A stretch of DNA of 64,000 nt from an uncultured Oceanospirillaceae bacterium (GCA_937136055.1 CAKZOD010000088.1:1-64000), one strand, 5' to 3'. Counted from the stretch's first letter, positions 1-9,106 are shown. The notes: generated from the sequence alone by a model not told the origin. Numbers and translations: made by a program.

Positions 1-389
1 CGATCAGTGCGCTATACCACCATGGAGAGCGTAATAAATAAGCGAACAACGATCCCTTAGCTATCTTAAATGCCATACATAATTACCTTTAACTGACTAG
101 AAAACATCGACTTAAAAATGATTCTTAATGCACAGAGCTTACACTCACATTGACAACTAGCATTAAAAACCCGCCGAATCCTAACATTTTTTTGATAGAA
201 AAGATTGGAAAAACACGCATCAAACATTCTATAAAAAGTAGAAAATAAGTGGCCATCCATAGTTAAAAAATTCTAATGTCAGGTTTAATATTGATTAATT
301 GTACTAATCACAAAAACACTTATGATTGAGCAACAGCCATACTTAATTGGACTACCAACTAAAGTATCTATTTCACAGAGGATTCAATT
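1..389. other. Left-edge intergenic region without a supported gene
   Basis: No open frame here looks like a gene. The first 30 bases, read on the minus strand, loosely resemble the 5' half of a tRNA, but no anticodon arm can be fitted. The right part is the promoter region of the amidohydrolase gene and carries two inverted repeats, listed separately. Confidence 0.5.
292..367 (+). promoter_or_regulatory. Two inverted repeats upstream of the amidohydrolase gene
   Basis: TGATTA-N7-TAATCA lies at 292-310, and ATACTT-N17-AAGTAT at 339-367. Both sit within 100 bp of the start codon at 390. They are plausible operators for a LysR-type or other dimeric regulator, such as the LysR gene just downstream. 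Which protein binds is inference, and A+T-rich DNA produces such repeats by chance. Confidence 0.3.
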
Positions 390-1613
390 ATGAACATCAA
401 CTCCACTCGCTTGCTTAAAAGGTTAAATGAACTGGGAGATATTGGCCGTAATCAGCAAGGAGAGTTATCCAGAATCGCGTTTACTGATGCAGATAAACTA
501 GGAAGGGATAAATTAGTTGAATGGATGCAACAGGTAAATTTAACTGTCAAAATTGATCACATTGGCAATATCCACGGTATCTGGGAGCCTAATAGTGCAC
601 ACGGTAAAAAACCGATAATGATGGGTTCACATATAGATACCGTGGTTAACGCGGGAAAATACGATGGTAACTATGGGGTACTAGCAGGCCTTGAAGTAAT
701 TATGACACTTCAAGAATCTGGATATCAGCCTGAAAAAGGCATTGTCATTAGCGCCTTTTCCAATGAAGAAGGGGCTCGTTTCGCACCTGATATGATGGGA
801 TCATTAGTGTATTGTGCTGGCTACTGCTTGAATAAAGCATTGCAAACCATTGATAGCGAAGGTGTATCCATAGGCTCTGAATTACAGCGCATTGGTTATG
901 CTGGCGATGTACAACCTGGGTTTATTCAACCTGAAGCTTATATTGAGCTACATATAGAACAAGGCCCAGTACTTGAAAGTTGCGATATCCCCATTGGTAT
1001 TGTCGAGAACCTTCAAGGTATATCTTGGCAGAGAATCACTATTGAAGGGGTGGCTAATCACGCGGGAACAACTCCTATGTCAATGCGCTCAGATGCAGGC
1101 TTAGCAGCCGCTAAAATAACTGCCTATATTTCAGATTTTGTTGTTGAAAATGACAATCACGGTGTTGCAACTATTGGCACCTTGCAACTCACCCCCAATA
1201 TCATCAATGTCATTGCTGCTAAAGCCGTTTTCACTGTGGATCTTAGATCTCCTAATGAAAGAAACTTACAGGCATCTGAAGCTTATTTATCTCAATGCCT
1301 GAAGCAGATTGAAAATACAGGTCTCTTTAAAGTATCAAGTGAAAAGCTGGCGCGATTTCAGCCCGTAAACTTCGATGAAACTTTAGCTAAACAGTTAGAA
1401 AAAGCGGCAAATAAGAGAGCACTTAACACTATGAGAATGACGTCAGGTGCTGGCCACGATGCACAAATGATGGCAAGAATATGCCCATCTGTGATGATTT
1501 TTGTGCCGAGTAAAGATGGTATTAGTCATAACCCGAAGGAACATACAGATGCCCAACAACTAATCGACGGCGCTAATCTGCTGCTTGATACTGTCGCTGA
1601 GCTATCTAATTAA
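390..1613 (+). CDS. M20-family allantoate amidohydrolase / N-carbamoyl-amino-acid hydrolase
   Basis: A zinc-dependent amidase of the hydantoinase/carbamoylase branch of peptidase family M20; 407 residues is the usual length. Likely metal ligands are visible at H81 (GSHIDT), D92 (KYDG), E127 (NEEG), H188 (LHIEQGP) and H380 (ISHNP). The dimerisation-domain motif NHAGTTPM is at 224-230 and GHDAQ at 355-359. It has a reasonable ribosome site (GAGGATT). The purine-catabolic xdh genes at the other end of the window make allantoate or ureidoglycolate plausible substrates, but an N-carbamoyl-L-amino acid cannot be excluded. A convergent LysR gene follows and could regulate it. The family call is firm; the substrate is inference. 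Confidence 0.85.
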   Translation: MNINSTRLLKRLNELGDIGRNQQGELSRIAFTDADKLGRDKLVEWMQQVNLTVKIDHIGNIHGIWEPNSAHGKKPIMMGSHIDTVVNAGKYDGNYGVLAGLEVIMTLQESGYQPEKGIVISAFSNEEGARFAPDMMGSLVYCAGYCLNKALQTIDSEGVSIGSELQRIGYAGDVQPGFIQPEAYIELHIEQGPVLESCDIPIGIVENLQGISWQRITIEGVANHAGTTPMSMRSDAGLAAAKITAYISDFVVENDNHGVATIGTLQLTPNIINVIAAKAVFTVDLRSPNERNLQASEAYLSQCLKQIENTGLFKVSSEKLARFQPVNFDETLAKQLEKAANKRALNTMRMTSGAGHDAQMMARICPSVMIFVPSKDGISHNPKEHTDAQQLIDGANLLLDTVAELSN

Positions 1614-1664
1614 TTCGCTTATTATCACTCACTTTGCTGTTGATCGGATTTGGTACTTATTACC

Positions 1665-2579
1665 TTAATTATCCACCAATTCACTTAAAGCCTCTGCGAT
1701 CTGTCGCTCAAAAACTGATAATGCGGCCGGTGTCTCTGCCGTGCGCAGTTTAGCGCTATAAATGTAGCGCGTCAGTGGAGTCCCAACAATGGGTCTGGCA
1801 ATCACACCTTTAGGTGCTAACAAGGTAGTGAGCTTTGGTAACAAGGCGACCCCAAGTCCCTGCTCTATTAAGCTTAAAACGATTTGTAAATTATCACCTG
1901 CAAACTGTAACTCAGGAACACTTTTCGCTGATGCTTTGAAATTAGGAATCAACTCTAATTGCTGCACTGTGACTTGTGAGCCAATCCAATTATCTGCTGC
2001 TAAGTCATTAAGGTCGATCGCTTTATTTGCAGCCAATGGATGATTAAATGGTAACACTGCATACACCGGATCTTCAGTAATTAATGTCCGGGAAATACTA
2101 GCCGGAGGCTTTCTTGGCTCTTTGTCGTAATCAAAGGTGAGTGCTAAATCCAGATCCCCACGTAAAAGGCGTGCATAGCTCGACTGAGTTTCTAGCTGAT
2201 TCAAAATAACCTGAACATCAGGAAACCGCTCTCTAAAACGCGCTAAAACCGGCGGCACTACTGTCGCAGCAGCAGACGTAAAAGCGCCTAGTTTAATATC
2301 ACCGAGCAAGCCTTCATTCAAGCTTGCCAAAGCTTGTATTGCTTTGGCAGTAGCTGTGCGAACGGACAGCTCAGCATCTAATAAAATTTTCCCTGCTTGA
2401 GTGATTTTAACCGGTCGACGCTCAACTACTCGCATCCCGATTCGTCGCTCTATCTCCGATATTTGCTGAGACACAGCAGACTGGGTATAAGCTAACTCAT
2501 CTGCAGCTGCCGCAAATGATCTTAATCGTGCAACAGATTCTAGAGTGATCAACTGGCGCTGATCTATCGACTCTCGCAT
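1665..2579 (-). CDS. LysR-family transcriptional regulator
   Basis: 304 residues, standard LysR length. The N-terminal winged helix-turn-helix covers about residues 9-68 (FAAAADELAYTQSAVSQQIS is typical), followed by a periplasmic-binding-like effector domain from about 95. It is convergent with the amidohydrolase gene, with only about 50 bp between stop codons. The ATG at 2579 has a GAGAAAAG ribosome site. The effector is unknown. Regulation of the adjacent amidohydrolase or SGNH hydrolase is possible but not shown by the sequence. Confidence 0.9.
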   Translation of the reverse strand: MRESIDQRQLITLESVARLRSFAAAADELAYTQSAVSQQISEIERRIGMRVVERRPVKITQAGKILLDAELSVRTATAKAIQALASLNEGLLGDIKLGAFTSAAATVVPPVLARFRERFPDVQVILNQLETQSSYARLLRGDLDLALTFDYDKEPRKPPASISRTLITEDPVYAVLPFNHPLAANKAIDLNDLAADNWIGSQVTVQQLELIPNFKASAKSVPELQFAGDNLQIVLSLIEQGLGVALLPKLTTLLAPKGVIARPIVGTPLTRYIYSAKLRTAETPAALSVFERQIAEALSELVDN

Positions 2580-2686
2580 AAATAACTTTTCTCAATGTTA
2601 AAAGATACTGTACATCATACATCAGCAGTTGTACTTCAAATACACGAACATAAAAACAAACAATGTAAAGCAGTAACTCAAGGATT

Positions 2687-3295
2687 TTACAGTAATTCTT
2701 TGACTAACGGCGCCAAGGCATCAGCTAAACATTGGTGCTGATCAGCTTCCCAGTGAATACCTTCTTGTGAACAGGATGCAATCACAGACCCCGCATCAAA
2801 AAATGCGCAACCGAGTTGCTGTGCATGTCTCTCATAGTATTTCGCAAGCTCAAGAGATTTAGCAGCTCCACCTTGGTACATTTTGGCATAAAAGCCCACT
2901 TCATGAATCGGCGGTGGCGCTATAAGTAATACTTGGCTATTTGTTTGCTGCACTTTTGTCACAAGCTCTGCGGCACTTTTAGCAATGGCTTTAGCAGACA
3001 GCGAGAAGCGCTTTTTCAAATCATTAGTGCCTAATAAGATGATGACTAAACTTGGCATATACCTTTCAATACAATCCTTTAGATAGCGCTGACCACTCTT
3101 CTCCCCTTGAAAAGGATTATTGTGAACAAGAGTGCGCCCTTGCTGGCCCTCCTCTATTACTTCAGCGGCGACCCCTGCATTATGTAGTAGGTGTTTGAGA
3201 ATACCCGGCCAGCGCTCATTCTCATCATAACGACGACTTTCGCAAGGCACTGTCCCCCATGTATTAGAATCACCGAAGCATACAATTGCCGTCAT
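2687..3295 (-). CDS. SGNH/GDSL-type hydrolase (arylesterase-like)
   Basis: A 202-residue single-domain esterase. Block I CFGDSNTWG (residues 6-14) holds the nucleophile Ser10; the block III GTND motif lies near residue 94; the C-terminal catalytic D/H pair is in the segment around GIHWEADQHQ. There is no signal peptide, so it is probably cytoplasmic. It resembles arylesterase/acyl-CoA thioesterase relatives of the SGNH superfamily. The substrate is unknown. It may be co-transcribed with the LysR gene on the same strand (gap about 107 bp). Confidence 0.85.
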   Translation of the reverse strand: MTAIVCFGDSNTWGTVPCESRRYDENERWPGILKHLLHNAGVAAEVIEEGQQGRTLVHNNPFQGEKSGQRYLKDCIERYMPSLVIILLGTNDLKKRFSLSAKAIAKSAAELVTKVQQTNSQVLLIAPPPIHEVGFYAKMYQGGAAKSLELAKYYERHAQQLGCAFFDAGSVIASCSQEGIHWEADQHQCLADALAPLVKELL

Positions 3296-3559
3296 CCTTT
3301 TTACTCTTTAATATTCATAAAATACGTTTTAGTGCTCGCTAAAACACCCACCCTTCGATACACCTATATAATATTAAAAATCAACAAGATAGATAAAATA
3401 CTTATTATGATCAACAAATTCTAACGATATAAGTTGATTGTGCTTTTTTAACAAGCAAAGATAAACTTTATTTTTAATTCGCTATTAGCAGGTAACAGCG
3501 TAGAATTAGCGCCCTTCAGAAAACAAGGGATGCACTGCGGTGCACTAACAGAAAAGATT

Positions 3560-4960
3560 ATGAAACTTACAGAAAAAGCCTCACTGCCTAACGCTTTACT
3601 TATTTCTATTTGCACTCCAGAACTTAAAGGTGATGAGGCAGCCGAATCCCTTGCAGAACTTGCACGATTAGTAACGACTCTTGGCTTTAAAGTTGTCGGT
3701 AGCCAAACACAAAAGTTGAACTCAACCAACAAAGCCAATGTTTTAGGCGCTGGTAAACTCGCAGATGTCGCCCAGTTGACAGGCAATCAAGGCGAAATTG
3801 AAGAGAACCAAGAAACAGAAATCCCCCCTGACGAAATAAATATAGATTCTATTCCTGAGAACATTGAGTCACAAGATTTGCCATACGGCTGTGCAGATGT
3901 CGTCGTGTTTGATTGTGACTTAAGCCCTTCTCAGCTACGCAACGTTGAGAATCAATTAGGCGTAGAAGTGTTTGATCGAACAGGTATTATCATTGAAATA
4001 TTTAGCCGTCATGCGCGCACTAAAACGGCTAGGCTACAAGTTGAAATAGCACGCCTGAACTATGTTGCTCCGCGCTTGCGTGAGACCTCGACCGGCGATC
4101 GTGATCGCCAAATGGGTAAAGGTGCTGGCGAGACTAACTTAGAGCTAAACCGCCGTAAAGTACGCGATCAAATAGCGGCACTCAAGCGCGAGTTGGCAAG
4201 TGTACAAGATGAGATGAGAGGTCGACGTACACAGCGCTCAGATAACTATTGTGTCGCTTTAGTTGGCTATACCAATGCGGGAAAATCATCACTGATGCGG
4301 GCCATCACCGGTAGTGATGTAGAAGGTGAGAACAAATTGTTTGCGACCTTAGATACGACAGTACGCGCTTTGTACCCTCCCACTCAACCGCGAATTTTAG
4401 TCTCAGATACCGTCGGCTTCATTAAAAAGCTCCCCCATGATCTCGTCGCCTCTTTCCACTCAACTCTCGCAGAAGCGCAAGATGCTTCCTTGTTACTCTA
4501 TGTGGTAGATGCCTCTGACCCTTCGTTTCGTACTCAGTTAGATGTCGTTCATCAAGTATTAGGCGACGTCGGTGTTGAAGACAGTAACAAATTACTGGTA
4601 CTCAATAAATCAGACCTATTAAGCGATGATCAACAACAAGCACTGCTCGAAGAATTCCCCGCTGCTATGCTAACTTCCGCTCGCAACGCTTCAGATATCA
4701 CTAAGTTGCACCGATATATCAAGGATATTTCACTGGATGGAATGATCGAAGAAGAGATCATTGTGCCATACACTGCCAATGGCATCATCGGTGAAATTCG
4801 ATCTGTCATGAATGTCATTAAAGAAGAATACGAATATGAACATACTAAACTCACCGTGCGCTCGAGCGCAGTGAATTTAGCAAGGTTACAAAAACGGATG
4901 GATGAACTTAATGGCAGAAAAGATACTGTCGTGCGGGATAAGTGGCGCTTTAGAGGCTAA
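3560..4960 (+). CDS. hflX: HflX-family ribosome-associated GTPase
   Basis: A P-loop GTPase of the HflX type, a family that splits stalled 70S ribosomes. Numbering from the ATG at 3560, the N-terminal nucleotide-binding-like domain (about 10-170) is followed by the basic helical linker (RDRQMGKGAGE). The G domain has P-loop GYTNAGKSS near 236-244, G3 DTVGF near 283-287 and G4 NKSD near 349-352. An acidic linker at about 75-107 is unusual. An upstream ATG at 3530 in the same frame abuts AAGGG with no usable spacing, so 3560 is preferred. There is no hfq or miaA beside it, so it may be a second HflX outside the classical hfq operon. Confidence 0.88.
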   Translation: MKLTEKASLPNALLISICTPELKGDEAAESLAELARLVTTLGFKVVGSQTQKLNSTNKANVLGAGKLADVAQLTGNQGEIEENQETEIPPDEINIDSIPENIESQDLPYGCADVVVFDCDLSPSQLRNVENQLGVEVFDRTGIIIEIFSRHARTKTARLQVEIARLNYVAPRLRETSTGDRDRQMGKGAGETNLELNRRKVRDQIAALKRELASVQDEMRGRRTQRSDNYCVALVGYTNAGKSSLMRAITGSDVEGENKLFATLDTTVRALYPPTQPRILVSDTVGFIKKLPHDLVASFHSTLAEAQDASLLLYVVDASDPSFRTQLDVVHQVLGDVGVEDSNKLLVLNKSDLLSDDQQQALLEEFPAAMLTSARNASDITKLHRYIKDISLDGMIEEEIIVPYTANGIIGEIRSVMNVIKEEYEYEHTKLTVRSSAVNLARLQKRMDELNGRKDTVVRDKWRFRG

Positions 4961-4965
4961 AACTA

Positions 4966-5024
4966 AGCTGTGAGCTGTGAGCTGTGAGCTGTGAGCTGTG
5001 AGCTGTGAGCTGTGAGCTGTGAGC
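4966..5024 (+). repeat. 7-bp tandem repeat (AGCTGTG)x8.4
   Basis: 59 bp of perfect head-to-tail AGCTGTG, starting 5 bp after the hflX stop codon. All copies are identical, which points to recent slippage expansion. It lies between hflX and the DUF4202 gene, and could change the length of a transcript or spacer but no reading frame. Confidence 0.98.
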
Positions 5025-5126
5025 AAACATTATAGGCAGCTTATTGAGAAAACACACAGATCATTAATTCACTATCGTTTTTACTGACCTGTATTTAGAA
5101 ACACCTTGGACATAAAAGGTACATTT

Positions 5127-5708
5127 GTGAGTGACATAATAGATCAAGCAATAGCGCTGATTGACGATATTAATCAACAAGACCCTAAACGTGAACTCGA
5201 TGGCGAACAGCCCTACCCCGCTGCTCTGTTATACGGGCAGCGTATGAGTCATCGATTATCACTGTTTTGCAAAGAGCCACCCGTCTCACTACAAATAGCG
5301 GTGAGAGCTCAACACATCAAACGCTGGACTGTTCCTCGGGATACACACCCATTGGGGCGGGCAGGATATTTAGCATGGCGTAAATCGTTAAGCATCATGC
5401 ATGCGAATGAAGCAATGGCGATTGCAAAACAAGTCGGTTGTGATGAGCTAACGGTAGCTACCATTGGCAAAATGATCAGGAAAGAGCAAATCAAACGAGA
5501 CCCGCTAGTTCAGAGTCTCGAAGATGTAGCTTGCTTAGTTTTCCTAGAGTTTTACTTCGCTGATTTTTGTCAAAAACACACACCGGAGAAAATCATCTCT
5601 ATCGTGCAAAAAACCTGGCATAAAATGTCAGAAGACGGGCAAGATGCAGCACTCAAACTGTCTTTTTCAGCCACACAGCTTGAATTAATCAAACGTGCCT
5701 TAGCTTAA
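5127..5708 (+). CDS. DUF4202 family protein
   Basis: About 193 residues, matching the DUF4202 family in length and in conserved blocks: an N-terminal helix with DxINxxDP, RAQHIKRW, the glycine/tyrosine segment RAGYLAWR, and VACLVFLEFYF near the C-terminus. The His/Asp-rich helical pattern recalls HD-type hydrolases, but no function is established. The frame opens at a TTG (5106), but a GTG at 5127 has AAAGG seven bases upstream and is the better start. It stands alone after the heptamer repeat. Confidence 0.82.
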   Translation: MSDIIDQAIALIDDINQQDPKRELDGEQPYPAALLYGQRMSHRLSLFCKEPPVSLQIAVRAQHIKRWTVPRDTHPLGRAGYLAWRKSLSIMHANEAMAIAKQVGCDELTVATIGKMIRKEQIKRDPLVQSLEDVACLVFLEFYFADFCQKHTPEKIISIVQKTWHKMSEDGQDAALKLSFSATQLELIKRALA

Positions 5709-5999
5709 AGCGCCACCTCACATTACTTAAAGCAGCCTCTTAAACTCAATAACAAGCGACCAAGCCCCCCTGATATTCTCTGCGGATAGCTAAGGGGCAT
5801 GCGCGCTAAGACCGTCTTGACCTTATTCGCTATTCCCCTAAGTATTACACATCACCCCGCAAACCTTTTTGCTGACACAGGTTTCTGACACTTCTTTGAA
5901 AGTTGATTTCTATACTTTTATTACTATTCTTTAATTAATACGCTTTATTAAACGCCTGTAATGCGGCACTTATTATACTAATTAGCGATTGAGTGTTTC

Positions 6000-6881
6000 A
6001 TGCCAAAAATATGTAGATTAAGAACACAAATTGCCAGTAGGGTTCTGCTCCCTCTCCTTTGTTGTACCGCGAGCTTTTGTATCGCGAAAGAAGAGCTCAT
6101 TTGGCTGGGTGCTGACTTTCCTCCCGCTTTTATTAAGAAGGGACCCAATGCAAACCAAGGACATATCGACAAAATTGAGCAGTATTTAAAGCACCGCTTA
6201 AGCGAGTATCAACACTCTAGCGAAAACGCTAATTTCTCCAGAATTCTCACTTCATTAAAAAGCCGCAGCGATGCCTGCAGTGCTGCGCTATTTAAAACGC
6301 CTGAGCGAGAAAAGTACATTGAGTTCTCTAAACCTATCTATTTAATTCTATCTAATGGAATTATTTTCAAGCGTTCAAGCTTAGCCAAATTCCGCCCATT
6401 TATTGATCAAGATAAATCTATCTCACTGTCTAAGGTTTTACAGTCGAAAAAAACAGTTTTAGGCATTTCTAATAACAGAAGCTATGGTAACCAATTGAAC
6501 GCAATAATTAATCAATATCGAGATACAAGTGCTGTTTATCATCGCAGCGGAAGCAATCAACTAGAAGGGCTTTTACAGATGTTACAGTTCAACCGGATTG
6601 ATTACCTGATTGGCTACTTTAATGAACTGCAATACGTTGCTCGCCAACAGGGTATTAATCCAAACGAATTAGTTTTCTACCCGGCTTCTGAGTTACATAC
6701 CCCTTATATTTTAGGCTATATAGGCTGCTCTAAAAGTAAGCAAGGTCGACAAGTAATTAGAAGCATTAACCAACAACTGGACTCTATTAGAAAGCAATTC
6801 GTGCAATATTATGCTTATTGGTTAGATAAGCCTACTCAAAAGCTTCATCGCGAGCTAACCGAAAGGTATTTTAAACAGTAA
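6000..6881 (+). CDS. Periplasmic solute-binding protein, family 3-like (sensor or orphan)
   Basis: 293 residues with an N-terminal signal peptide (basic start, hydrophobic core around residues 14-29, mature protein from about KEELIW). The rest fits the two-lobed family 3 binding fold: an early aromatic WLGADFPPAF segment, the mid-protein CSAALFKTPEREKYIEFSKP segment typical of amino-acid-binding-like proteins, and a C-terminal helical region. No permease or ATPase gene is adjacent, so this looks like an orphan binding protein of the kind that scavenges or senses small molecules. The ligand is unknown. Confidence 0.75.
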   Translation: MPKICRLRTQIASRVLLPLLCCTASFCIAKEELIWLGADFPPAFIKKGPNANQGHIDKIEQYLKHRLSEYQHSSENANFSRILTSLKSRSDACSAALFKTPEREKYIEFSKPIYLILSNGIIFKRSSLAKFRPFIDQDKSISLSKVLQSKKTVLGISNNRSYGNQLNAIINQYRDTSAVYHRSGSNQLEGLLQMLQFNRIDYLIGYFNELQYVARQQGINPNELVFYPASELHTPYILGYIGCSKSKQGRQVIRSINQQLDSIRKQFVQYYAYWLDKPTQKLHRELTERYFKQ

Positions 6882-6993
6882 TTTCATTCTTTGTCTTTGT
6901 ATATCATTCTCTTAACGCTAAGGAAATCTTACCTAGCTAAACGACACCTTAAACTGATTCTACTCATTACTAATAACTTCTATCTAATATCTC

Positions 6994-7015
6994 TTGATAA
7001 ATGTACACTTATCAA
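6994..7015. promoter_or_regulatory. Near-perfect 22-bp palindrome, candidate operator of the exporter operon
   Basis: TTGATAA-N8-TTATCAA, with the inner TGTACA also palindromic, so 20 of 22 positions are symmetric. It ends 44 bp before the start codon at 7060, a typical operator position. The small putative DNA-binding protein encoded first in the operon is the obvious candidate ligand (inference). Confidence 0.6.
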
Positions 7016-7059
7016 ATTAGAACTTCCTCTCCTTCTCAAGATAAACATCAACATTCAAT

Positions 7060-7287
7060 ATGACTAATGAAACAAAGCCTAATTGCTGTGATCACGGCGG
7101 CAAACGTATTGGTTGCGGGCGCAAACCCGGCATCAAGACTCAACCCATCCGCCTACCTGAGTGGTTGTTAACACAATTGAGCCTACAAGGTGATCCTAAA
7201 CAGCTTATTCTTCAGGCTTGTCTTGCCCAATATCCCGCTGTTCAACAGCCTGAAATTAGTAACGAGTGTTTAAAAAGTAATGACTAA
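7060..7287 (+). CDS. Small putative DNA-binding protein with a GGKRxGxGRKPG motif
   Basis: 75 residues. HGGKRIGCGRKPG (12-24) resembles the basic GGxRxGAGRKxG motif that precedes a ribbon-helix-helix-like strand in small phage and plasmid regulators; here the usual alanine is Cys19. The following PIRLPEWLLTQL fits the strand and first helix. C9, C10, H12 and C19 form a possible metal or thiol cluster. The gene overlaps the ABC gene by 8 bp, so translation is coupled. The palindrome at 6994-7015 just upstream suggests autoregulation of the exporter operon. The name is motif-based; function is inference. Confidence 0.6.
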   Translation: MTNETKPNCCDHGGKRIGCGRKPGIKTQPIRLPEWLLTQLSLQGDPKQLILQACLAQYPAVQQPEISNECLKSND

Positions 7288-9106
7288 GCCCCAGTTTATC
7301 CTTCACTATTTACTGTTGAATAAATACTCGTACCTGTTTGCGGTTGTTTGCATTTTTGCGGTGAATTACTTACAAGTGGAAATCCCACGTTACATCCAGC
7401 TAGCCGTCGACTTACTCAATGAGTCAAACGTGCAATCACAAGCGGGCTTAGTTGAAAACGTGCAATGGGTTATTGCCCTCTCTGTCATTATGGTGGTGAT
7501 TCGTATTCTATCGCGTATGTATGCTTTAAACCCTGGCCGCATTACAGAAGCGGCCCTTAAAAATGACCTCTTTCATCGGTTAAATCGCCTACCTTCCCTC
7601 TTTCATGAGCAGCAAAGTTCAGGCAAGCTGATCTCGATTATCAACAATGATTTAACCGGTATTCGCCTGTTCTATGGCATTGGTTTTTTACAACTCTTCA
7701 ATATTCTATTTGCATTGTCACTAACCCCTATTTGGATGTGGCGTATTTCCCCTCAACTAACGCTTTATTCTGTATTCCCGATTGTTATTGCCTCTGTCAT
7801 TTTTTGGCTAGGCTTTAGAAAACTCCGTGCATTACAAGCTCAGCGATTAAAAAACTTGCAAGATTTGTCAGCACAGTTGATGAACTATTTATCCGGTATC
7901 GACTTAATTAAAAACCAACAAATAGGAGCTTGGGCAACGGGTGAAATTGATAAAGTGAATCGTCAACTATTTGACTGCACAATGAAGATTGCCAAGATAC
8001 AGACCTTTTTCATGCCCATTTTGGATTATGCTAACCACTTTATGAAAGTACTGATATTAGGACTGGGCGGCTATTACCTTTTACAAGCGCAACTGACAAT
8101 TGGTGAGATTACTGCCTTCTTATCTTACTCTGTTCTCTTAGCCCTACCGTTGATGCACTTAGGACGAATCGCCACTGTTTACCAAATGGGCATGATCAGT
8201 ATTGATAGTGTGCAAAGTATTCTAAACCAGGCGATCCCAAGCACTGATAAACACAGAATGAGCGATGATCAAAAAGCCGCCTTAAAAGGATCTTCACTCG
8301 AGGTAAAAAACCTTAGTTACCGCTACCCCCAATCGACAAGCAACGCAAATGATGTCGTATTGAAAAACCTCAGCTTTTCAATCAAAGCGGGGGAAAAAGT
8401 AGGTGTTCTCGGCAGTATCGGTGCTGGCAAAAGCACCTTAGTGAACTGCTTAAATCACCACCTCTCACTCGAATCAGGGTACGTGTTTTGGGGAGGGAAA
8501 GACATCACTCAAATATCACGTCAGGATTGGCGACATTACGTACGCACGATTACTCAAGAGCCATTTTTGTTCTCAGATACCGTTTATGAAAATGTAACTT
8601 TTGGATCCAAACAACGCGCGCAAATGGATGTTAATCAAGTACTCACACTCAGCCAGCTCATTGAAGATGTTGAGCGCTTTCGTGATCAAGAGCAAACCTT
8701 GGTTGGTGAAAAAGGCATTATGCTATCTGGAGGGCAAAAGCAGCGTTTGAGCATCGCCCGCGCCCTACTCACGCCTTGCGATCTCATCATTATGGACAAT
8801 GTGTTATCGGCTGTTGACTACGATACTGAGCGGTCCATCCTAAAAGGTGTATTCCAACGCATGCAGGAACAAAGTTTACTCGTAGTTTCGCATCGCGTGA
8901 GCGCTCTAGAATATATGGACAATATTTTAGTACTGGAGCAAGGAGAAATCACAGCACGGGGAACCCATGCCGAACTCCTTAAATCATCCCGTTACTACCG
9001 TGAAACATGGGAATTACAGCGCCATGAATTGCAAGGCGAATCGACTGAAGTGCAAAGCGAACTGGATAACGAGCAACCCACCATCGAGCAGGAGATCGCT
9101 TCATGA
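7280..9106 (+). CDS. mdlA: ABC exporter half-transporter, MdlA-like
   Basis: 608 residues: a six-helix transmembrane domain (about 1-310) followed by a nucleotide-binding domain. Walker A GSIGAGKST is at 378-386, the Q-loop Gln near 426, the signature LSGGQ at 482-486, Walker B LIIMD at 502-506 and the H-loop His538. The residue after Walker B is Asn507 rather than the catalytic Glu, so this subunit's own ATP site is probably degenerate. The gene overlaps both neighbours (8 bp upstream, 4 bp downstream). It resembles the MdlA/SmdA half of heterodimeric multidrug-like exporters; the substrate is unknown. Confidence 0.85.
   Translation: MTKPQFILHYLLLNKYSYLFAVVCIFAVNYLQVEIPRYIQLAVDLLNESNVQSQAGLVENVQWVIALSVIMVVIRILSRMYALNPGRITEAALKNDLFHRLNRLPSLFHEQQSSGKLISIINNDLTGIRLFYGIGFLQLFNILFALSLTPIWMWRISPQLTLYSVFPIVIASVIFWLGFRKLRALQAQRLKNLQDLSAQLMNYLSGIDLIKNQQIGAWATGEIDKVNRQLFDCTMKIAKIQTFFMPILDYANHFMKVLILGLGGYYLLQAQLTIGEITAFLSYSVLLALPLMHLGRIATVYQMGMISIDSVQSILNQAIPSTDKHRMSDDQKAALKGSSLEVKNLSYRYPQSTSNANDVVLKNLSFSIKAGEKVGVLGSIGAGKSTLVNCLNHHLSLESGYVFWGGKDITQISRQDWRHYVRTITQEPFLFSDTVYENVTFGSKQRAQMDVNQVLTLSQLIEDVERFRDQEQTLVGEKGIMLSGGQKQRLSIARALLTPCDLIIMDNVLSAVDYDTERSILKGVFQRMQEQSLLVVSHRVSALEYMDNILVLEQGEITARGTHAELLKSSRYYRETWELQRHELQGESTEVQSELDNEQPTIEQEIAS

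Noticed and set aside
1..30. Possible 5' part of a tRNA on the minus strand
   Set aside because: The D-arm looks partly right, but no consistent anticodon stem or U33 position can be placed; too short at the window edge.
66..260. 64-codon minus-strand frame
   Set aside because: Low-complexity composition, no ribosome site, in the upstream region of the amidohydrolase gene.
5760..5860. Possible structured element (AGGGG/CCCCT)
   Set aside because: Only a 5-bp pairing; no support as a terminator or RNA.
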